Made by a program: the position numbers and the translations under genes. Under the pieces are notes generated by a model, which saw nothing but the letters and a program-made list of their open reading frames with translations, was not told where the DNA came from and searched no databases. From assembly GCF_002113025.1 (NCBI RefSeq), contig NZ_NEJH01000001.1:124001-188000 (forward strand): a stretch of 64,000 nucleotides of DNA, written 5' to 3'. Shown here piece after piece: positions 29,642 to 39,684 of the stretch; position 1 is the stretch's first letter; each line of letters begins with the position of its first letter. The stretch is from Pseudomonas sp. B28(2017) (lineage in GTDB: Bacteria; Pseudomonadota; Gammaproteobacteria; Pseudomonadales; Pseudomonadaceae).

Positions 29642-29917
29642 TTACTCGCCTTCGTCGAAGTAATTGTTGATCAAGGCCACCAGCGCATTCATCGCTTCCT
29701 GTTCCTGCTCGCCTTCCGTGCTCAGATGGATTTTGGTGCCCTTGCCGGCGGCGAGCATCATCATGGCCATGATGCTTTTACCATCGACAGTGGATTCTGG
29801 CGTGCGTCCCACGCGGATCGTGCAATCCTTGAATTGGCCGGCAACACCAACGAATTTTGCAGACGCCCGGGCATGCAAACCCAGTTTATTGATGATTTCG
29901 ATTTCCAGAGCAGGCAT
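29642..29917 (-). CDS. ptsO: HPr-like phosphocarrier NPr (nitrogen PTS)
   Basis: 91 aa HPr-fold protein with the active His15 in NKLGLHARASAKFV. It receives phosphate from PtsP (EI-Ntr) and passes it to PtsN. Last gene of the minus-strand cluster rpoN-hpf-ptsN-rapZ-ptsO; 15 bp after rapZ. It has no sugar-transport role. Confidence 0.95.
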   Translation of the reverse strand: MPALEIEIINKLGLHARASAKFVGVAGQFKDCTIRVGRTPESTVDGKSIMAMMMLAAGKGTKIHLSTEGEQEQEAMNALVALINNYFDEGE

Positions 29918-29932
29918 CGCGATGTGAATCCT

Positions 29933-30790
29933 TTAGCTGAGGTCGCGGTGGCGAACCTGGACGTTCTTCAGGGATTTTTGCAGCGCCTGCCCCACACGCT
30001 CGGTCAGGTAGACGGAGCGATGATGTCCGCCAGTGCAGCCAATGGCAATGGTGACGTAGGCGCGGTTGCTGGCGGCAAAACGAGGCAGCCACTTTAGCAG
30101 GTATGTGGAAATGTCCTGGAACATCTCTTCGACATCCGGTTGTGCTGCCAGGTATTCGGCAACCGGTTTATCGAGCCCGGACTGTTCGCGCAATTCCGGT
30201 TTCCAGTAAGGGTTGGGCAGGCAACGCACATCGAACACCAGGTCGGCGTCCACCGGCATGCCGCGTTTGAACCCGAAGGATTCCACCAGGAACGCAGTGC
30301 CGGGTTCCGGTTGGTTCAACAGGCGCAGTTTGATGGTATCGCGCAGTTGATACAGGTTCAGGCTGGTAGTGTTGATCTTGAGATCGGCGAGGTCGGCAAT
30401 TGGCCCGAGCAGGACGCTCTCGACGCTGATGGCTTCGGCCAGCGAGCGGTTGGCGTTGGTCAGGGGGTGACGCCGGCGGGTTTCCGAGAAGCGCTTGAGC
30501 AGTGTTTCTTCGTCGGCGTCCAGGTACAGGACATCGCACTGGATGTGGCGGCTGCGGACTTCTTCGAGCAGGTCGGGGAAGCGTGACAGGTGGCTGGGCA
30601 GGTTGCGGGCGTCAATGGAAACGGCGACCAGCGGCTGCATCAGCTCGGTATGAATCAGCGCTCGTTCGGCCAGTTCCGGCAGCAGGCCGGCAGGCAGATT
30701 GTCGATGCAGTAGTACCCGTTGTCCTCAAGGACGTCGAGGGCGGTACTTTTACCTGAGCCGGAACGGCCACTGACGATGATCAAGCGCAT
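29933..30790 (-). CDS. rapZ: RNase adapter protein RapZ (P-loop)
   Basis: 285 aa. Walker [12 protein letters not shown] at residues 8-18; the C-terminal domain has the conserved [12 protein letters not shown] stretch. In E. coli RapZ senses glucosamine-6-phosphate and guides RNase E to the sRNA GlmZ, controlling glmS. Pseudomonads lack recognisable GlmY/GlmZ, so its target here is uncertain. Two bp separate it from ptsN. Confidence 0.94.
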   Translation of the reverse strand: MRLIIVSGRSGSGKSTALDVLEDNGYYCIDNLPAGLLPELAERALIHTELMQPLVAVSIDARNLPSHLSRFPDLLEEVRSRHIQCDVLYLDADEETLLKRFSETRRRHPLTNANRSLAEAISVESVLLGPIADLADLKINTTSLNLYQLRDTIKLRLLNQPEPGTAFLVESFGFKRGMPVDADLVFDVRCLPNPYWKPELREQSGLDKPVAEYLAAQPDVEEMFQDISTYLLKWLPRFAASNRAYVTIAIGCTGGHHRSVYLTERVGQALQKSLKNVQVRHRDLS

Positions 30791-30792
30791 GA

Positions 30793-31257
30793 TTACTGAC
30801 CGTTTTGCTCGTCCAGGACAACCTGATACAGGGCTTCATTGCTCGGAGCGCTACGCAGTTTGTCGCGCACGTCCTTGCGATCGAGCATGCTGGCGATCTG
30901 CCGCAGCAGCTCAAGGTGCGCATCGGTGGCGGCTTCCGGGACCAGCAGTACGAACAGCAGGTCAACCGGCGCGCCGTCGATGGCGTCGAAATCGATAGGG
31001 GCGTCCAGGTGCATCAATGCACTGATGGGCGAAACACAGCCCTTGAGACGGCAATGTGGAATGGCGATGCCGTTGCCAAAACCGGTGGAGCCGAGTTTTT
31101 CACGGGCAATCAGCGCCTCGAAGACATCTTGCATCTCCAGAGCCGGCACTTCGCGGGCGATCAGATTGGCAATTTGTTCGAGGGCTTTCTTTTTACTGCC
31201 ACCCGGCACGTTCACCAGGGAACGGCCGGGGGTCAGGATACTTTCAAGTCGGATCAT
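30793..31257 (-). CDS. ptsN: Nitrogen-regulatory PTS protein EIIA-Ntr
   Basis: 154 aa PTS EIIA type-2 domain with phospho-acceptor His68 in GIAIPHCRL. It receives phosphate from NPr; its unphosphorylated form regulates potassium transport, sensor kinases and, in Pseudomonas, polyhydroxyalkanoate and carbon control. Lies between hpf and rapZ. Confidence 0.96.
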   Translation of the reverse strand: MIRLESILTPGRSLVNVPGGSKKKALEQIANLIAREVPALEMQDVFEALIAREKLGSTGFGNGIAIPHCRLKGCVSPISALMHLDAPIDFDAIDGAPVDLLFVLLVPEAATDAHLELLRQIASMLDRKDVRDKLRSAPSNEALYQVVLDEQNGQ

Positions 31258-31269
31258 GGGTTGGGAGTG

Positions 31270-31578
31270 TTAACGACCGGTTGCGCCCTGAAGGAGGCTC
31301 TGGGTCTTTTCCTTATGCTTTTTGAGTTGTTTATCCAGCTTGTCGGTGAGTGCATCGATCGCTGCGTACATATCGGTATGTTCCGCGTTTGCGACCACTT
31401 CATTCCCGGGAATATGCAGTGTGGCTTCGATTTTCTGCTTCAACTTTTCGACGGTCATCGTGACCTGCACGTTAGTGATCTTGTCGAAGTGTCGCTCCAA
31501 TCGTTCGAGTTTTTCGCCGATGTAGGAGCGGAGAGGTTCGGTCACTTCCAGTTGGTGTCCACTGATGTTGACTTGCAT
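31270..31578 (-). CDS. hpf: Short-form ribosome hibernation promoting factor
   Basis: 102 aa, the short HPF/YfiA class lacking the C-terminal dimerisation domain of long HPF. The N-terminal MQVNISGHQLEVT and the ERLERHFDKI helix are typical. It binds the 30S decoding site in stationary phase, promoting 100S dimers together with RMF. ATG at 31578 follows AGGAGAAG; an in-frame ATG 54 bp further up is rejected. 74 bp downstream of rpoN. Confidence 0.94.
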   Translation of the reverse strand: MQVNISGHQLEVTEPLRSYIGEKLERLERHFDKITNVQVTMTVEKLKQKIEATLHIPGNEVVANAEHTDMYAAIDALTDKLDKQLKKHKEKTQSLLQGATGR

Positions 31579-31652
31579 ACAGCTTCTCCTTCGTTGCCAG
31601 TGCATAAAGCGGTAGACCAGATGATCTACCACTGGAACGCTGTGGCGTGGCC

Positions 31653-33146
31653 CTACATCAACCGCTTGCGTTCGCTCGAAGGCGCGATCCCGAGGGATTC
31701 GCGGTACTTGGCGACGGTGCGGCGGGCCACCTGAATGCCTTGTGCCTCCAGTAAACCAGCGATCTTGCTGTCACTCAACGGCTTTTTCTGATTTTCCGCG
31801 GCAACCAGTTTTTTGATGATCGCCCGGATCGCCGTGGACGAGCATTCGCCGCCTTCGGAGGTGCTTACGTGACTTGAGAAAAAGTATTTCAGTTCATAAA
31901 TACCCCGGGGGGTATGCATGAACTTCTGGGTGGTCACCCGTGAAATCGTCGATTCATGCATGCCGACCGCTTCGGCGATGTCGTGCAGGACCAGCGGCTT
32001 CATGGCTTCGTCGCCATATTCGAGGAACCCGCGCTGATGCTCGACGATCTGGGTGGCTACTTTCATCAGGGTTTCATTGCGGCTTTGCAGGCTCTTGATG
32101 AACCAGCGGGCCTCCTGCAACTGATTGCGCATGAACGTGTTATCGGCGCTGGTGTCGGCGCGGCGCACGAAACCAGCGTACTGGGCGTTGACCCGCAGCC
32201 GTGGCACCGACTCCTGATTCAGCTCCACCAGCCAGCGCTCGTTGTCCTTGCGCACGATAACGTCAGGCACGACGTACTCGGCTTCGGTGGACTCGATCTG
32301 CGAGCCCGGGCGCGGGTTGAGGCTCTGGACCAGTTCGATGACCTGACGCAGCTCGTCTTCCTTGAGCTTCATGCGGCGCATCAACTGGCTGTAGTCGCGG
32401 CTGCCGAGCAGGTCGATGTAATCGGTGACCAGGCGCTTGGCCTCGGCCAGCCAAGGGGTCTTGGCCGGCAACTGGCGCAATTGCAGCAGCAGGCATTCGC
32501 CCAGGTTGCGTGCGCCGATGCCGGCGGGCTCGAATTGCTGGATGCGGTGCAGGACGGCTTCGATTTCGTCCAGTTCGATGTCCAGTTCCGGATCGAAGGC
32601 TTCGAGGATTTCCTCGAGGGTTTCGTCCAGGTAGCCCTGATTGTTGATGCAATCGATCAGGGTCACGGCGATCAGGCGATCGGTGTCGGACATTGGAGCC
32701 AGGTTCAGTTGCCACAGCAAGTGGCTTTGCAGGCTTTCGCCGGCCGAGGTACGGGTGGTGAAGTCCCACTCGTCGTCATCGTTGCTGGGCAGGCTGCTGG
32801 CGCTGGTCTGGTAAACGTCTTCCCATGCGGTGTCGACGGGCAGATCGTTGGGAATACGCTCGTTCCAGTCGCCTTCATCGAGGTTATCAACCGTCGGGGT
32901 GCTTTCCTGGTAGGAGGGTTCCTGGATGTCAGTGTTGGGCTTTTGTTCGGCGTTGTCGGCCAAGGGGTCGGAATTGTCGAAGTCGTCGCCTTCTTCCTGG
33001 CGTTCGAGCATTGGATTGGACTCCAGGGCCTCCTGGATTTCCTGTTGCAGGTCCAGGGTCGACAATTGGAGCAGGCGGATGGCCTGTTGCAGCTGCGGTG
33101 TCATCGTCAGCTGCTGGCCCATTCTCAAGACTAGCGATGGTTTCAT
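31653..33146 (-). CDS. rpoN: RNA polymerase sigma-54 factor
   Basis: 497 aa. Gln/Leu-rich region I (1-50, [22 protein letters not shown]), an acidic region II (about 50-120), core-binding region, the HTH and the C-terminal RpoN box [10 protein letters not shown] that reads the -24 element. Directs transcription of nitrogen, flagellar and many catabolic genes with AAA+ activators. Heads the hpf-ptsN-rapZ-ptsO cluster. Confidence 0.98.
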   Translation of the reverse strand: MKPSLVLRMGQQLTMTPQLQQAIRLLQLSTLDLQQEIQEALESNPMLERQEEGDDFDNSDPLADNAEQKPNTDIQEPSYQESTPTVDNLDEGDWNERIPNDLPVDTAWEDVYQTSASSLPSNDDDEWDFTTRTSAGESLQSHLLWQLNLAPMSDTDRLIAVTLIDCINNQGYLDETLEEILEAFDPELDIELDEIEAVLHRIQQFEPAGIGARNLGECLLLQLRQLPAKTPWLAEAKRLVTDYIDLLGSRDYSQLMRRMKLKEDELRQVIELVQSLNPRPGSQIESTEAEYVVPDVIVRKDNERWLVELNQESVPRLRVNAQYAGFVRRADTSADNTFMRNQLQEARWFIKSLQSRNETLMKVATQIVEHQRGFLEYGDEAMKPLVLHDIAEAVGMHESTISRVTTQKFMHTPRGIYELKYFFSSHVSTSEGGECSSTAIRAIIKKLVAAENQKKPLSDSKIAGLLEAQGIQVARRTVAKYRESLGIAPSSERKRLM

Positions 33147-33223
33147 GGCAGGGGCTTAACACCTTATTCGCCGGCGCACATGCGCCATCCACTACAGGGC
33201 GCCGGAGCGCCAAACATAAGCAA

Positions 33224-33252
33224 ATTATATGCCCGAAACTGCAGCGTTTGCC
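33224..33252 (-). promoter_or_regulatory. Candidate rpoN promoter
   Basis: Minus-strand -10 TATAAT (complement of 33224-33229) is a perfect match, about 78 bp before the rpoN start. The -35 position (GGCAAA) is poor. It would allow rpoN expression independent of the lpt genes upstream. Confidence 0.35.
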
Positions 33253-33330
33253 TAGAGCGCTGTAACAATAAAAAAGTGTTGATTTTTTATCGGGACAAGC
33301 GCTCGGATGACCTGCCAGATACCACTGCTT

Positions 33331-34056
33331 TTACAGGCGGAACTCATGGCCCAGATACACTTCCTTGACCAGGCTGTTGGCCAGGATGGTCTCTGCGTCA
33401 CCTTCGGCGATCAGTTGACCGTCATTGACGATATAGGCGGTTTCACAGATATCCAGGGTTTCACGAACGTTGTGGTCCGTGATCAGCACGCCAATGCCCT
33501 TGGCCTTGAGGTGGTAGATGATCTGCTTGATGTCCCCGACCGAAATCGGGTCCACGCCGGCGAAGGGTTCGTCGAGGAGGATGAATTTCGGGTTGGTGGC
33601 CAGGGCGCGGGCGATCTCCACGCGACGGCGCTCGCCACCGGACAGGCTCATGCCGAGGTTGTCGCGGATGTGACTGATGTGGAATTCCTGCAGCAGGCTT
33701 TCCAGCTCCTTGCGACGGCTGGCCTTGTCGAGTTCCTTGCGGGTCTCGAGGATGGCCATGATGTTGTCGGCCACCGACAGTTTGCGAAAGATCGATGCTT
33801 CCTGCGGCAAGTAGCCGATACCGGCTTTTGCGCGGCCGTGCATGGGCTGGTGGCTGACATCGTGGTCGTCGATCAGGACGCGGCCCTGGTCGGCTTGCAC
33901 CAGGCCGACGATCATGTAGAAGCAAGTGGTCTTGCCGGCACCGTTCGGGCCTAGCAGGCCGACGATCTGGCCGCTGTCGATAGACAAGCTGACATCACGC
34001 ACGACCTGGCGGCTCTTGTAGCTCTTGGCCAGATGCTGAGCTTTCAGAGTTGCCAT
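33331..34056 (-). CDS. lptB: LPS export ABC transporter ATPase LptB
   Basis: 241 aa. Walker [10 protein letters not shown] (about 36-44), signature [15 protein letters not shown], Walker [14 protein letters not shown]. It powers LptFG extraction of LPS from the inner membrane; lptF and lptG are elsewhere. Its ATG overlaps the lptA stop by one base. Confidence 0.97.
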   Translation of the reverse strand: MATLKAQHLAKSYKSRQVVRDVSLSIDSGQIVGLLGPNGAGKTTCFYMIVGLVQADQGRVLIDDHDVSHQPMHGRAKAGIGYLPQEASIFRKLSVADNIMAILETRKELDKASRRKELESLLQEFHISHIRDNLGMSLSGGERRRVEIARALATNPKFILLDEPFAGVDPISVGDIKQIIYHLKAKGIGVLITDHNVRETLDICETAYIVNDGQLIAEGDAETILANSLVKEVYLGHEFRL

Positions 34057-34604
34057 TACTGGGCCTTTTTCTCGTCGGTTTTCTTCTTCGGCTGGATCAC
34101 CATGTCGATTCGCGGACGTGCCTCGGTGACCTTGCTGCCCGTGGCGCGACCGGCGCTGGCGAGCTTCTTGACCGTGTCGTAGACGATTTTTTCGCCCTGG
34201 GTGACGTTGTTGTCCTTGTCGACAACTTTGGCCTTGTCGATCAGTACGACGCGGTTTTGCGCGGCGTGATACTGGATCGTCACGCCCCAGCCCTGAACGG
34301 GTTTGGTGTCGCCAGCCGTTTGCAATTGCTCGAAGTACGCCAGGTTGCCCACCGAGGTCACCACGTCGATGTCGCCAGTCGGGGTGCGGGTGATGGTCAC
34401 GGTGTTGCCGGTTACCTTCATCGAGCCCTGGGTGATGATCACGTCACCCTTATAGGTAGCAATACCTTGCTTGTCGTCCAGTTGGGCATCGTCGGCCTGA
34501 ATGCGGATAGGCTGCTGTTGATCTTCCGGCAGAGCCCAGGCGCTCACGCTTCCCAGTGCTGCGCCCAGACTGAGCAAAATCGGGAGGGTTTTAACGAGCC
34601 TCAT
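34056..34604 (-). CDS. lptA: LPS transport periplasmic protein LptA
   Basis: 182 aa with an N-terminal signal peptide (about 1-25) and the OstA-like beta-jellyroll (about 30-150) that forms the bridge carrying LPS across the periplasm. A Lys-rich tail ends the protein. Start overlaps the lptC end by 14 bp. Confidence 0.95.
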   Translation of the reverse strand: MRLVKTLPILLSLGAALGSVSAWALPEDQQQPIRIQADDAQLDDKQGIATYKGDVIITQGSMKVTGNTVTITRTPTGDIDVVTSVGNLAYFEQLQTAGDTKPVQGWGVTIQYHAAQNRVVLIDKAKVVDKDNNVTQGEKIVYDTVKKLASAGRATGSKVTEARPRIDMVIQPKKKTDEKKAQ

Positions 34605-35163
34605 ACTGTCCTCTTACGTTCGATAGCAGGTGTATCCTGCTTTCTTTCAAATACGCTTTCATTCCCTTGCCAGTCGATACACCGCCAGCGCCGTCGATTC
34701 TAACGTCTTGCTCGGTCTGCGCATATTGCTGCTGCGGGAACACGGTCATGCGGGTGCTGGTGATCAGGGTTTTACGGTCTTTCTCATCGAAGCGCGTGAT
34801 GCGCACGTCATCGATCAGTTCGACCTGTGTGCCGTCAGGGTTGACCTCGCCCTTCAGGCTCTGGACGTGCCACGGGTATTCAGTGCCGCGGAATACATTC
34901 AGGTCGGGGTTGGTCAGCAATGTCACCTCGGTCGCTTTCAGGTGCTCGACCTTGTCGGACACCAGGTCATATTGCAGCTTGCCGTCGGGCAGGTACTGCA
35001 CGCTGTGGGCGTTGGTGGCGTAATAGTCGATCGCACTTTCATCGATCGGCGTTACCGGCTTGTCGAGGAAGCGTTCCGGGCTGATGTTCCAGTAGCCAAC
35101 CGCGACGAATATCGCCGCGATGCAACTGAACAGTAGGGTGTTGCGAAACTTTTTGCTCAGCAT
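34591..35163 (-). CDS. lptC: LPS export protein LptC
   Basis: 190 aa bitopic protein: membrane anchor at about 8-25 then a periplasmic beta-jellyroll that receives LPS from LptBFG and hands it to LptA. Start at 35163 (MLSKKFRNTLLF) is preferred over an in-frame ATG 33 bp upstream that would lie inside kdsC. Seven bp separate it from kdsC. Confidence 0.94.
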   Translation of the reverse strand: MLSKKFRNTLLFSCIAAIFVAVGYWNISPERFLDKPVTPIDESAIDYYATNAHSVQYLPDGKLQYDLVSDKVEHLKATEVTLLTNPDLNVFRGTEYPWHVQSLKGEVNPDGTQVELIDDVRITRFDEKDRKTLITSTRMTVFPQQQYAQTEQDVRIDGAGGVSTGKGMKAYLKESRIHLLSNVRGQYEAR

Positions 35164-35170
35164 AGTGGGC

Positions 35171-35695
35171 TCACAGGTACGCCGCATTGGCCGCATCGAG
35201 GCGGTCCTGGGCGCGCAGGATCAATTCGCAGAATTCGCGAGCGGCACCTTCGCCGCCACGAGCGAGGGTGATGCCGTGAGCGTGTTCACGCACGAAACTG
35301 GCGGCATTGGCCACCGCCATGCCCAGGCCGACGCGGCGAATCACCGGCAGGTCCGGCAGGTCGTCGCCGAGGTAGGCCACCTGTTCATAGCTCAGGTTCA
35401 GTTGGGCCAGCAGTTCGTCGAGTACCACCAGTTTGTCTTCGCGCCCCTGATAGAGATGGGGGATGCCGAGGTTCTTCGCTCGGCGCTCGACCACCGGGGT
35501 CTTGCGACCACTGATGATGGCGGTTTGCACGCCGGCGGCCATCAGCATCTTGATACCCTGGCCATCGAGTGTGTTGAATGTCTTGAATTCGCTGCCGTCT
35601 TCGAGGAAGTACAGGCGCCCATCGGTGAGCACGCCATCGACATCGAACACCGCCAGTTTGATCTGTTTGCCACGTTGCAACAGGTCCGCACTCAT
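35171..35695 (-). CDS. kdsC: 3-deoxy-D-manno-octulosonate 8-phosphate phosphatase
   Basis: 174 aa C0-type HAD phosphatase with catalytic Asp18/Asp20 in FDVDGVLTDG and the later Lys/Asp motifs (GDDLPDLPV). It makes free KDO for LPS inner core. Overlaps kdsD by one base. Confidence 0.96.
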   Translation of the reverse strand: MSADLLQRGKQIKLAVFDVDGVLTDGRLYFLEDGSEFKTFNTLDGQGIKMLMAAGVQTAIISGRKTPVVERRAKNLGIPHLYQGREDKLVVLDELLAQLNLSYEQVAYLGDDLPDLPVIRRVGLGMAVANAASFVREHAHGITLARGGEGAAREFCELILRAQDRLDAANAAYL

Positions 35696-36669
35696 TACAT
35701 TACTCCTGCACGCAGCAAGTCGTGCATGTTCAAGGCGCCGACCGGGCGGTCTTCGCGGTCGACCACGACCAATGCGTTGATTTTATGGTCTTCCATGATT
35801 TTCAGTGCTTCGGCGGCAAGCATCTCGGCGCGCGCGGTCTTGCCATGGGCCGTCATGACCTGATCGATGATAGCGCTGTGGATATCGATGCTGCGGTCCA
35901 GTGTGCGGCGCAAATCACCGTCGGTGAAGATTCCGGCCAGTTTGCCGTCGGATTCCAGAATGACGGTCATGCCCAGGCCCTTGCGGGTCATTTCCATCAG
36001 GGCATCCTTGAGCAGGGTGCCGCGCTGGACCTGCGGCAGTTCCTGGCCTGCGTGCATGACATTTTCCACTTTCAGCAACAGGCGTCGGCCCAGGGCGCCG
36101 CCAGGATGGGAAAAGGCGAAGTCTTCGGCGGTAAAGCCGCGGGCTTCCAGCAGCGCGACTGCCAGGGCGTCGCCCATGACCAGGGCGGCGGTGGTCGACG
36201 AAGTGGGTGCCAGGTTCAACGGGCAGGCTTCGTGTTCGACATGAACATTCAGGTTGACTTCGGCTGCCTTGGCCAGCGGCGAGTCAGGGTTGCCGGTCAC
36301 GCTGATCATCTGAATGCCCAGGCGCTTGATCAGTGGCAGCAGGGTAACGATTTCATTGGTGGAGCCGGAATTCGAGAGCGCCAGAATGATGTCGTCGCGG
36401 GTAATCATGCCCATGTCACCGTGGCTGGCTTCAGCCGGGTGCACAAAAAATGCCGTGGTGCCGGTGCTGGCCAGGGTCGCGGCGATCTTGTTGCCGATGT
36501 GCCCCGACTTGCCCATGCCGACCACGACCACGCGGCCTTTGCTGGCCAGAATCATCTCGCAAGCGCGTACGAAATCTGCGTCGATCTGGGGTAGCAGGCC
36601 TTGCACGGCTTCTACCTCGAGGCGGATGGTGCGTTGTGCTGATTGAATCAGGTCGCTGGATTGGCTCAT
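35695..36669 (-). CDS. kdsD: D-arabinose-5-phosphate isomerase (KpsF/GutQ family)
   Basis: 324 aa: SIS sugar-isomerase domain (about 30-190, VVVGMGKSGHIGNKIAATLAS and LSNSGSTNEI) followed by two CBS domains (about 205-320). It converts ribulose-5-phosphate to arabinose-5-phosphate, the first step to KDO. ATG 36669 (MSQSSDL) is chosen; the in-frame ATG at 36765 would run through the likely promoter. First gene of the kdsD-kdsC-lptCAB operon, divergent from mla. Confidence 0.95.
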   Translation of the reverse strand: MSQSSDLIQSAQRTIRLEVEAVQGLLPQIDADFVRACEMILASKGRVVVVGMGKSGHIGNKIAATLASTGTTAFFVHPAEASHGDMGMITRDDIILALSNSGSTNEIVTLLPLIKRLGIQMISVTGNPDSPLAKAAEVNLNVHVEHEACPLNLAPTSSTTAALVMGDALAVALLEARGFTAEDFAFSHPGGALGRRLLLKVENVMHAGQELPQVQRGTLLKDALMEMTRKGLGMTVILESDGKLAGIFTDGDLRRTLDRSIDIHSAIIDQVMTAHGKTARAEMLAAEALKIMEDHKINALVVVDREDRPVGALNMHDLLRAGVM

Positions 36670-36703
36670 GTCAGAAATCGTATAGCCTGATGAAAAGGCG
36701 GCG

Positions 36704-36731
36704 ATTATAGCGGTTATGATCGAATCCCTCA
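36704..36731 (-). promoter_or_regulatory. Candidate kdsD operon promoter
   Basis: A perfect minus-strand -10 TATAAT (complement of 36704-36709), 35 bp upstream of the kdsD ATG. The -35 area (TGAGGG/GTGAGG) is weak, so it may need an activator or be recognised chiefly by its -10. Confidence 0.45.
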
Positions 36732-36827
36732 CGCAAGTTCGTCGCGCATTGTTATTTTCGGTCACCTGAAACCTTCTAAATGGGGCTTTCAGGCGGTCAT
36801 GCGGTTGAACTTGGCTCGGCTTTGGCC

Positions 36828-36857
36828 TTGGGCGCGTACCCTTTGCAGTGATATAGT
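36828..36857 (+). promoter_or_regulatory. Candidate mla operon promoter
   Basis: -10 TATAGT (36852-36857) preceded by TGA, an extended -10; -35 TTGGGC (36828-36833) with an 18-bp spacer. Located 89 bp upstream of mlaF. Confidence 0.45.
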
Positions 36858-36945
36858 TCGCCGCCAGTTCGGCCTGCCCGGGAGGTATGTGCTTTCGTCA
36901 GAAGGCCAGGCGTCCGAGTGAGAGGCTGCATCGCAAGGAGTTTAG

Positions 36946-37755
36946 ATGAGTGCCGATAACGCCTACGCGGTCGAGCTGAAGGGACTGTCCTTCAAGCGCG
37001 GTGCGCGCAGCATTTTCAATAATGTCGATATCCGTATCCCGCGCGGCAAGGTCACCGGGATCATGGGGCCTTCCGGGTGTGGCAAGACCACGCTCTTGCG
37101 CCTGATGGGCGCCCAACTGCGGCCCACCAAGGGCGAAGTCTGGGTCAACGGTCAGAATCTGCCCAAACTGTCGCGCAGCGACCTGTTCGATGCGCGAAAG
37201 CATATGGGCGTGCTTTTTCAGAGCGGCGCGCTGTTTACCGACCTCGATGTGTTCGAGAACGTCGCTTTTCCGTTGCGGGTTCATACACAGCTGCCGGATG
37301 AAATGATCCGCGACATCGTCCTGCTCAAGCTGCAGGCCGTGGGCTTGCGCGGTGCCATCGATCTGATGCCCGACGAGCTTTCCGGCGGCATGAAGCGCCG
37401 TGTCGCGCTGGCCCGGGCGATTGCGCTCGATCCACAGATCCTCATGTACGACGAGCCCTTTGTCGGCCAGGACCCTATCGCAATGGGCGTTCTGGTGCGT
37501 CTCATTCGTCTGCTCAACGATGCGCTGGGCATCACCAGCATCGTGGTATCCCATGACCTGGCCGAGACCGCGAGCATTGCCGATTACATTTATGTGGTGG
37601 GCGATGGTCAGGTGTTGGGGCAGGGGACGCCGGACGAGTTGATGAACTCGGATGAACCGCGCATTCGTCAGTTCATGACCGGCGAACCCGACGGCCCGGT
37701 TCCGTACCACTTTCCAGCGACGGATTACCGCGCAGATCTTCTGGGGAAGCGCTGA
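36946..37755 (+). CDS. mlaF: Phospholipid ABC transporter ATPase MlaF
   Basis: 269 aa. Walker [10 protein letters not shown] (about 41-49), signature [14 protein letters not shown], Walker [14 protein letters not shown]. It drives MlaE for phospholipid movement between membranes. Pseudomonads also know this locus as ttg2, with mutants solvent- and antibiotic-sensitive. The stop overlaps the mlaE start (TGATG). Confidence 0.97.
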   Translation: MSADNAYAVELKGLSFKRGARSIFNNVDIRIPRGKVTGIMGPSGCGKTTLLRLMGAQLRPTKGEVWVNGQNLPKLSRSDLFDARKHMGVLFQSGALFTDLDVFENVAFPLRVHTQLPDEMIRDIVLLKLQAVGLRGAIDLMPDELSGGMKRRVALARAIALDPQILMYDEPFVGQDPIAMGVLVRLIRLLNDALGITSIVVSHDLAETASIADYIYVVGDGQVLGQGTPDELMNSDEPRIRQFMTGEPDGPVPYHFPATDYRADLLGKR

Positions 37756-38552
37756 TGCGCAGAATTTCATTGATAGAGCGCGTTCGTCGCTTCGGCCAGG
37801 CCGGTATCGATGCGCTGGCGGTGTTCGGGCGTTCGAGCTTGTTCCTGTTCCATGCCTTGCTGGGGCGGGGCGGTATCGGTGGCGGCTTCGGGCTGCTGGT
37901 CAAGCAATTGCATTCGGTGGGCGTGATGTCCCTGGTGATCATCGTGGTCTCCGGGGTGTTCATCGGCATGGTGCTGGCGCTGCAGGGCTTCAACATTCTT
38001 TCCAGCTATGGTTCAGAGCAGGCTGTCGGGCAGATGGTTGCCCTGACGCTGCTGCGTGAGCTGGGGCCGGTGGTGACTGCCTTGCTGTTCGCCGGGCGCG
38101 CCGGTTCGGCGTTGACCGCCGAAATCGGCAACATGAAGTCCACCGAGCAACTGTCCAGTCTGGAAATGATCGGGGTTGACCCGCTCAAGTACATCATCGC
38201 GCCACGCTTGTGGGCCGGGTTCATTTCCCTGCCGGTGCTGGCGATGATTTTCAGCGTGGTGGGTATCTGGGGCGGCTCGTGGGTAGCTGTCGACTGGCTG
38301 GGGGTCTATGAAGGTTCCTACTGGTCGAACATGCAGAACAGCGTGACGTTCTCCGATGATGTGCTCAACGGGATCATCAAAAGTATCGTCTTTGCCTTTG
38401 TCGTGACCTGGATCGCCGTATTCCAAGGCTATGACTGCGAACCCACTTCCGAGGGGATCAGTCGTGCCACTACCAAGACCGTTGTATATGCCTCGTTGGC
38501 AGTACTCGGCCTGGACTTTATTCTGACCGCCTTGATGTTTGGAGATTTCTGA
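37755..38552 (+). CDS. mlaE: Phospholipid ABC transporter permease MlaE
   Basis: 265 aa inner-membrane permease with about five to six hydrophobic helices. The motif [24 protein letters not shown] is the MlaE (DUF140) signature. Works as a dimer with MlaF, MlaD hexamer and MlaB. Overlaps mlaF by one base; its stop overlaps the mlaD start. Confidence 0.97.
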   Translation: MRRISLIERVRRFGQAGIDALAVFGRSSLFLFHALLGRGGIGGGFGLLVKQLHSVGVMSLVIIVVSGVFIGMVLALQGFNILSSYGSEQAVGQMVALTLLRELGPVVTALLFAGRAGSALTAEIGNMKSTEQLSSLEMIGVDPLKYIIAPRLWAGFISLPVLAMIFSVVGIWGGSWVAVDWLGVYEGSYWSNMQNSVTFSDDVLNGIIKSIVFAFVVTWIAVFQGYDCEPTSEGISRATTKTVVYASLAVLGLDFILTALMFGDF

Positions 38553-39019
38553 TGCAAAACCGCACCCTGGAAATCGGTGTCGGCCTTTTCTTGCTGGCTG
38601 GCATCCTGGCTTTGCTCTTGTTGGCGTTGCGGGTCAGCGGCCTGTCCCCGACTCCGAGCAGCGATACGTATAAACTTTACGCCTACTTCGACAATATCGC
38701 CGGTTTGACTGTCAGAGCAAAGGTGACCATGGCCGGTGTGACCATCGGCAAGGTTACGGCCATCGATCTGGATCGCGACAGTTTCACCGGTCGGGTGACC
38801 ATGCAGCTGGAAAAACGCATCGATAATCTTCCGGCGGACTCTACTGCATCTATCCTGACTGCTGGTCTGTTGGGCGAGAAGTACATCGGTATCAGCGTGG
38901 GCGGGGAAGACACCCTGCTCAAGGATGGTGGAACCATCCATGACACGCAGTCATCGCTGGTGCTCGAAGACCTGATCGGTAAATTCCTGCTCAATACCGT
39001 TAGCAAAGAAGCTAAATGA
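38552..39019 (+). CDS. mlaD: MCE-domain protein MlaD
   Basis: 155 aa: one N-terminal membrane helix (about 7-28) and a single MCE domain (about 38-118) with the typical FDNIAGLTVRAKVTMAGVTIGKV. Forms the hexameric ring that takes lipid from or to MlaC. Confidence 0.97.
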   Translation: MQNRTLEIGVGLFLLAGILALLLLALRVSGLSPTPSSDTYKLYAYFDNIAGLTVRAKVTMAGVTIGKVTAIDLDRDSFTGRVTMQLEKRIDNLPADSTASILTAGLLGEKYIGISVGGEDTLLKDGGTIHDTQSSLVLEDLIGKFLLNTVSKEAK

Positions 39020-39030
39020 GGAACTGTTAA

Positions 39031-39684
39031 ATGATCTCTACCTTGCGACGTGGCCTGCTGGTAATGCTCGCGGTGTTTCCGTTGGTGTCCCATGCCGCAG
39101 CGGCGCCTTCGGCGCACGAACTGGTGCAGGACACAACCAACCGTATGCTCGCGGATCTGGCGGCAAACAAAGAGAAGTACAAGAAGGACCCGCAGGACTT
39201 CTATACGGCGCTGGACAACATCGTCGGGCCGGTTGTGGATGCCGAGGGTATTTCCAAGAGCATCATGACGGTCAAATACTCGAAGAAAGCTACGCCTGCG
39301 CAGATGAAGACCTTCGAAGAAAACTTCAAGAAGGGTCTGTTCCAGTTCTACGGCAACGCCTTGCTGGAGTACAACAACCAGGGGATCACCGTTGAACCGG
39401 CCAAAGACGAGTCGGGCGACCGTACCAGCGTCGGCATGACCGTCAAGGGCAGCAGCGGCGCGATCTATCCAGTGTCCTACACGCTGGAAAAGATCAACGG
39501 CGAGTGGAAGCTGCGTAACGTCATCATCAACGGCATCAACATCGGCAAGCTGTTCCGCGATCAGTTCGCCGATGCGATGCAGCGTAATGGCAACGACCTG
39601 GACAAGACCATCAATGGTTGGGCCGGGGAAGTCGCGAAGGCCAAGGAAGCCACCGACAAGAAACCGGAGCCGTCAGCCCAATGA
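39031..39684 (+). CDS. mlaC: Periplasmic phospholipid-binding protein MlaC
   Basis: 217 aa with a cleavable signal peptide (about 1-24, ending AAA) and the MlaC (Ttg2D) domain. It shuttles phospholipid between the outer-membrane MlaA complex and MlaD; mlaA is not in this window. The end overlaps mlaB by 4 bp. Confidence 0.96.
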   Translation: MISTLRRGLLVMLAVFPLVSHAAAAPSAHELVQDTTNRMLADLAANKEKYKKDPQDFYTALDNIVGPVVDAEGISKSIMTVKYSKKATPAQMKTFEENFKKGLFQFYGNALLEYNNQGITVEPAKDESGDRTSVGMTVKGSSGAIYPVSYTLEKINGEWKLRNVIINGINIGKLFRDQFADAMQRNGNDLDKTINGWAGEVAKAKEATDKKPEPSAQ

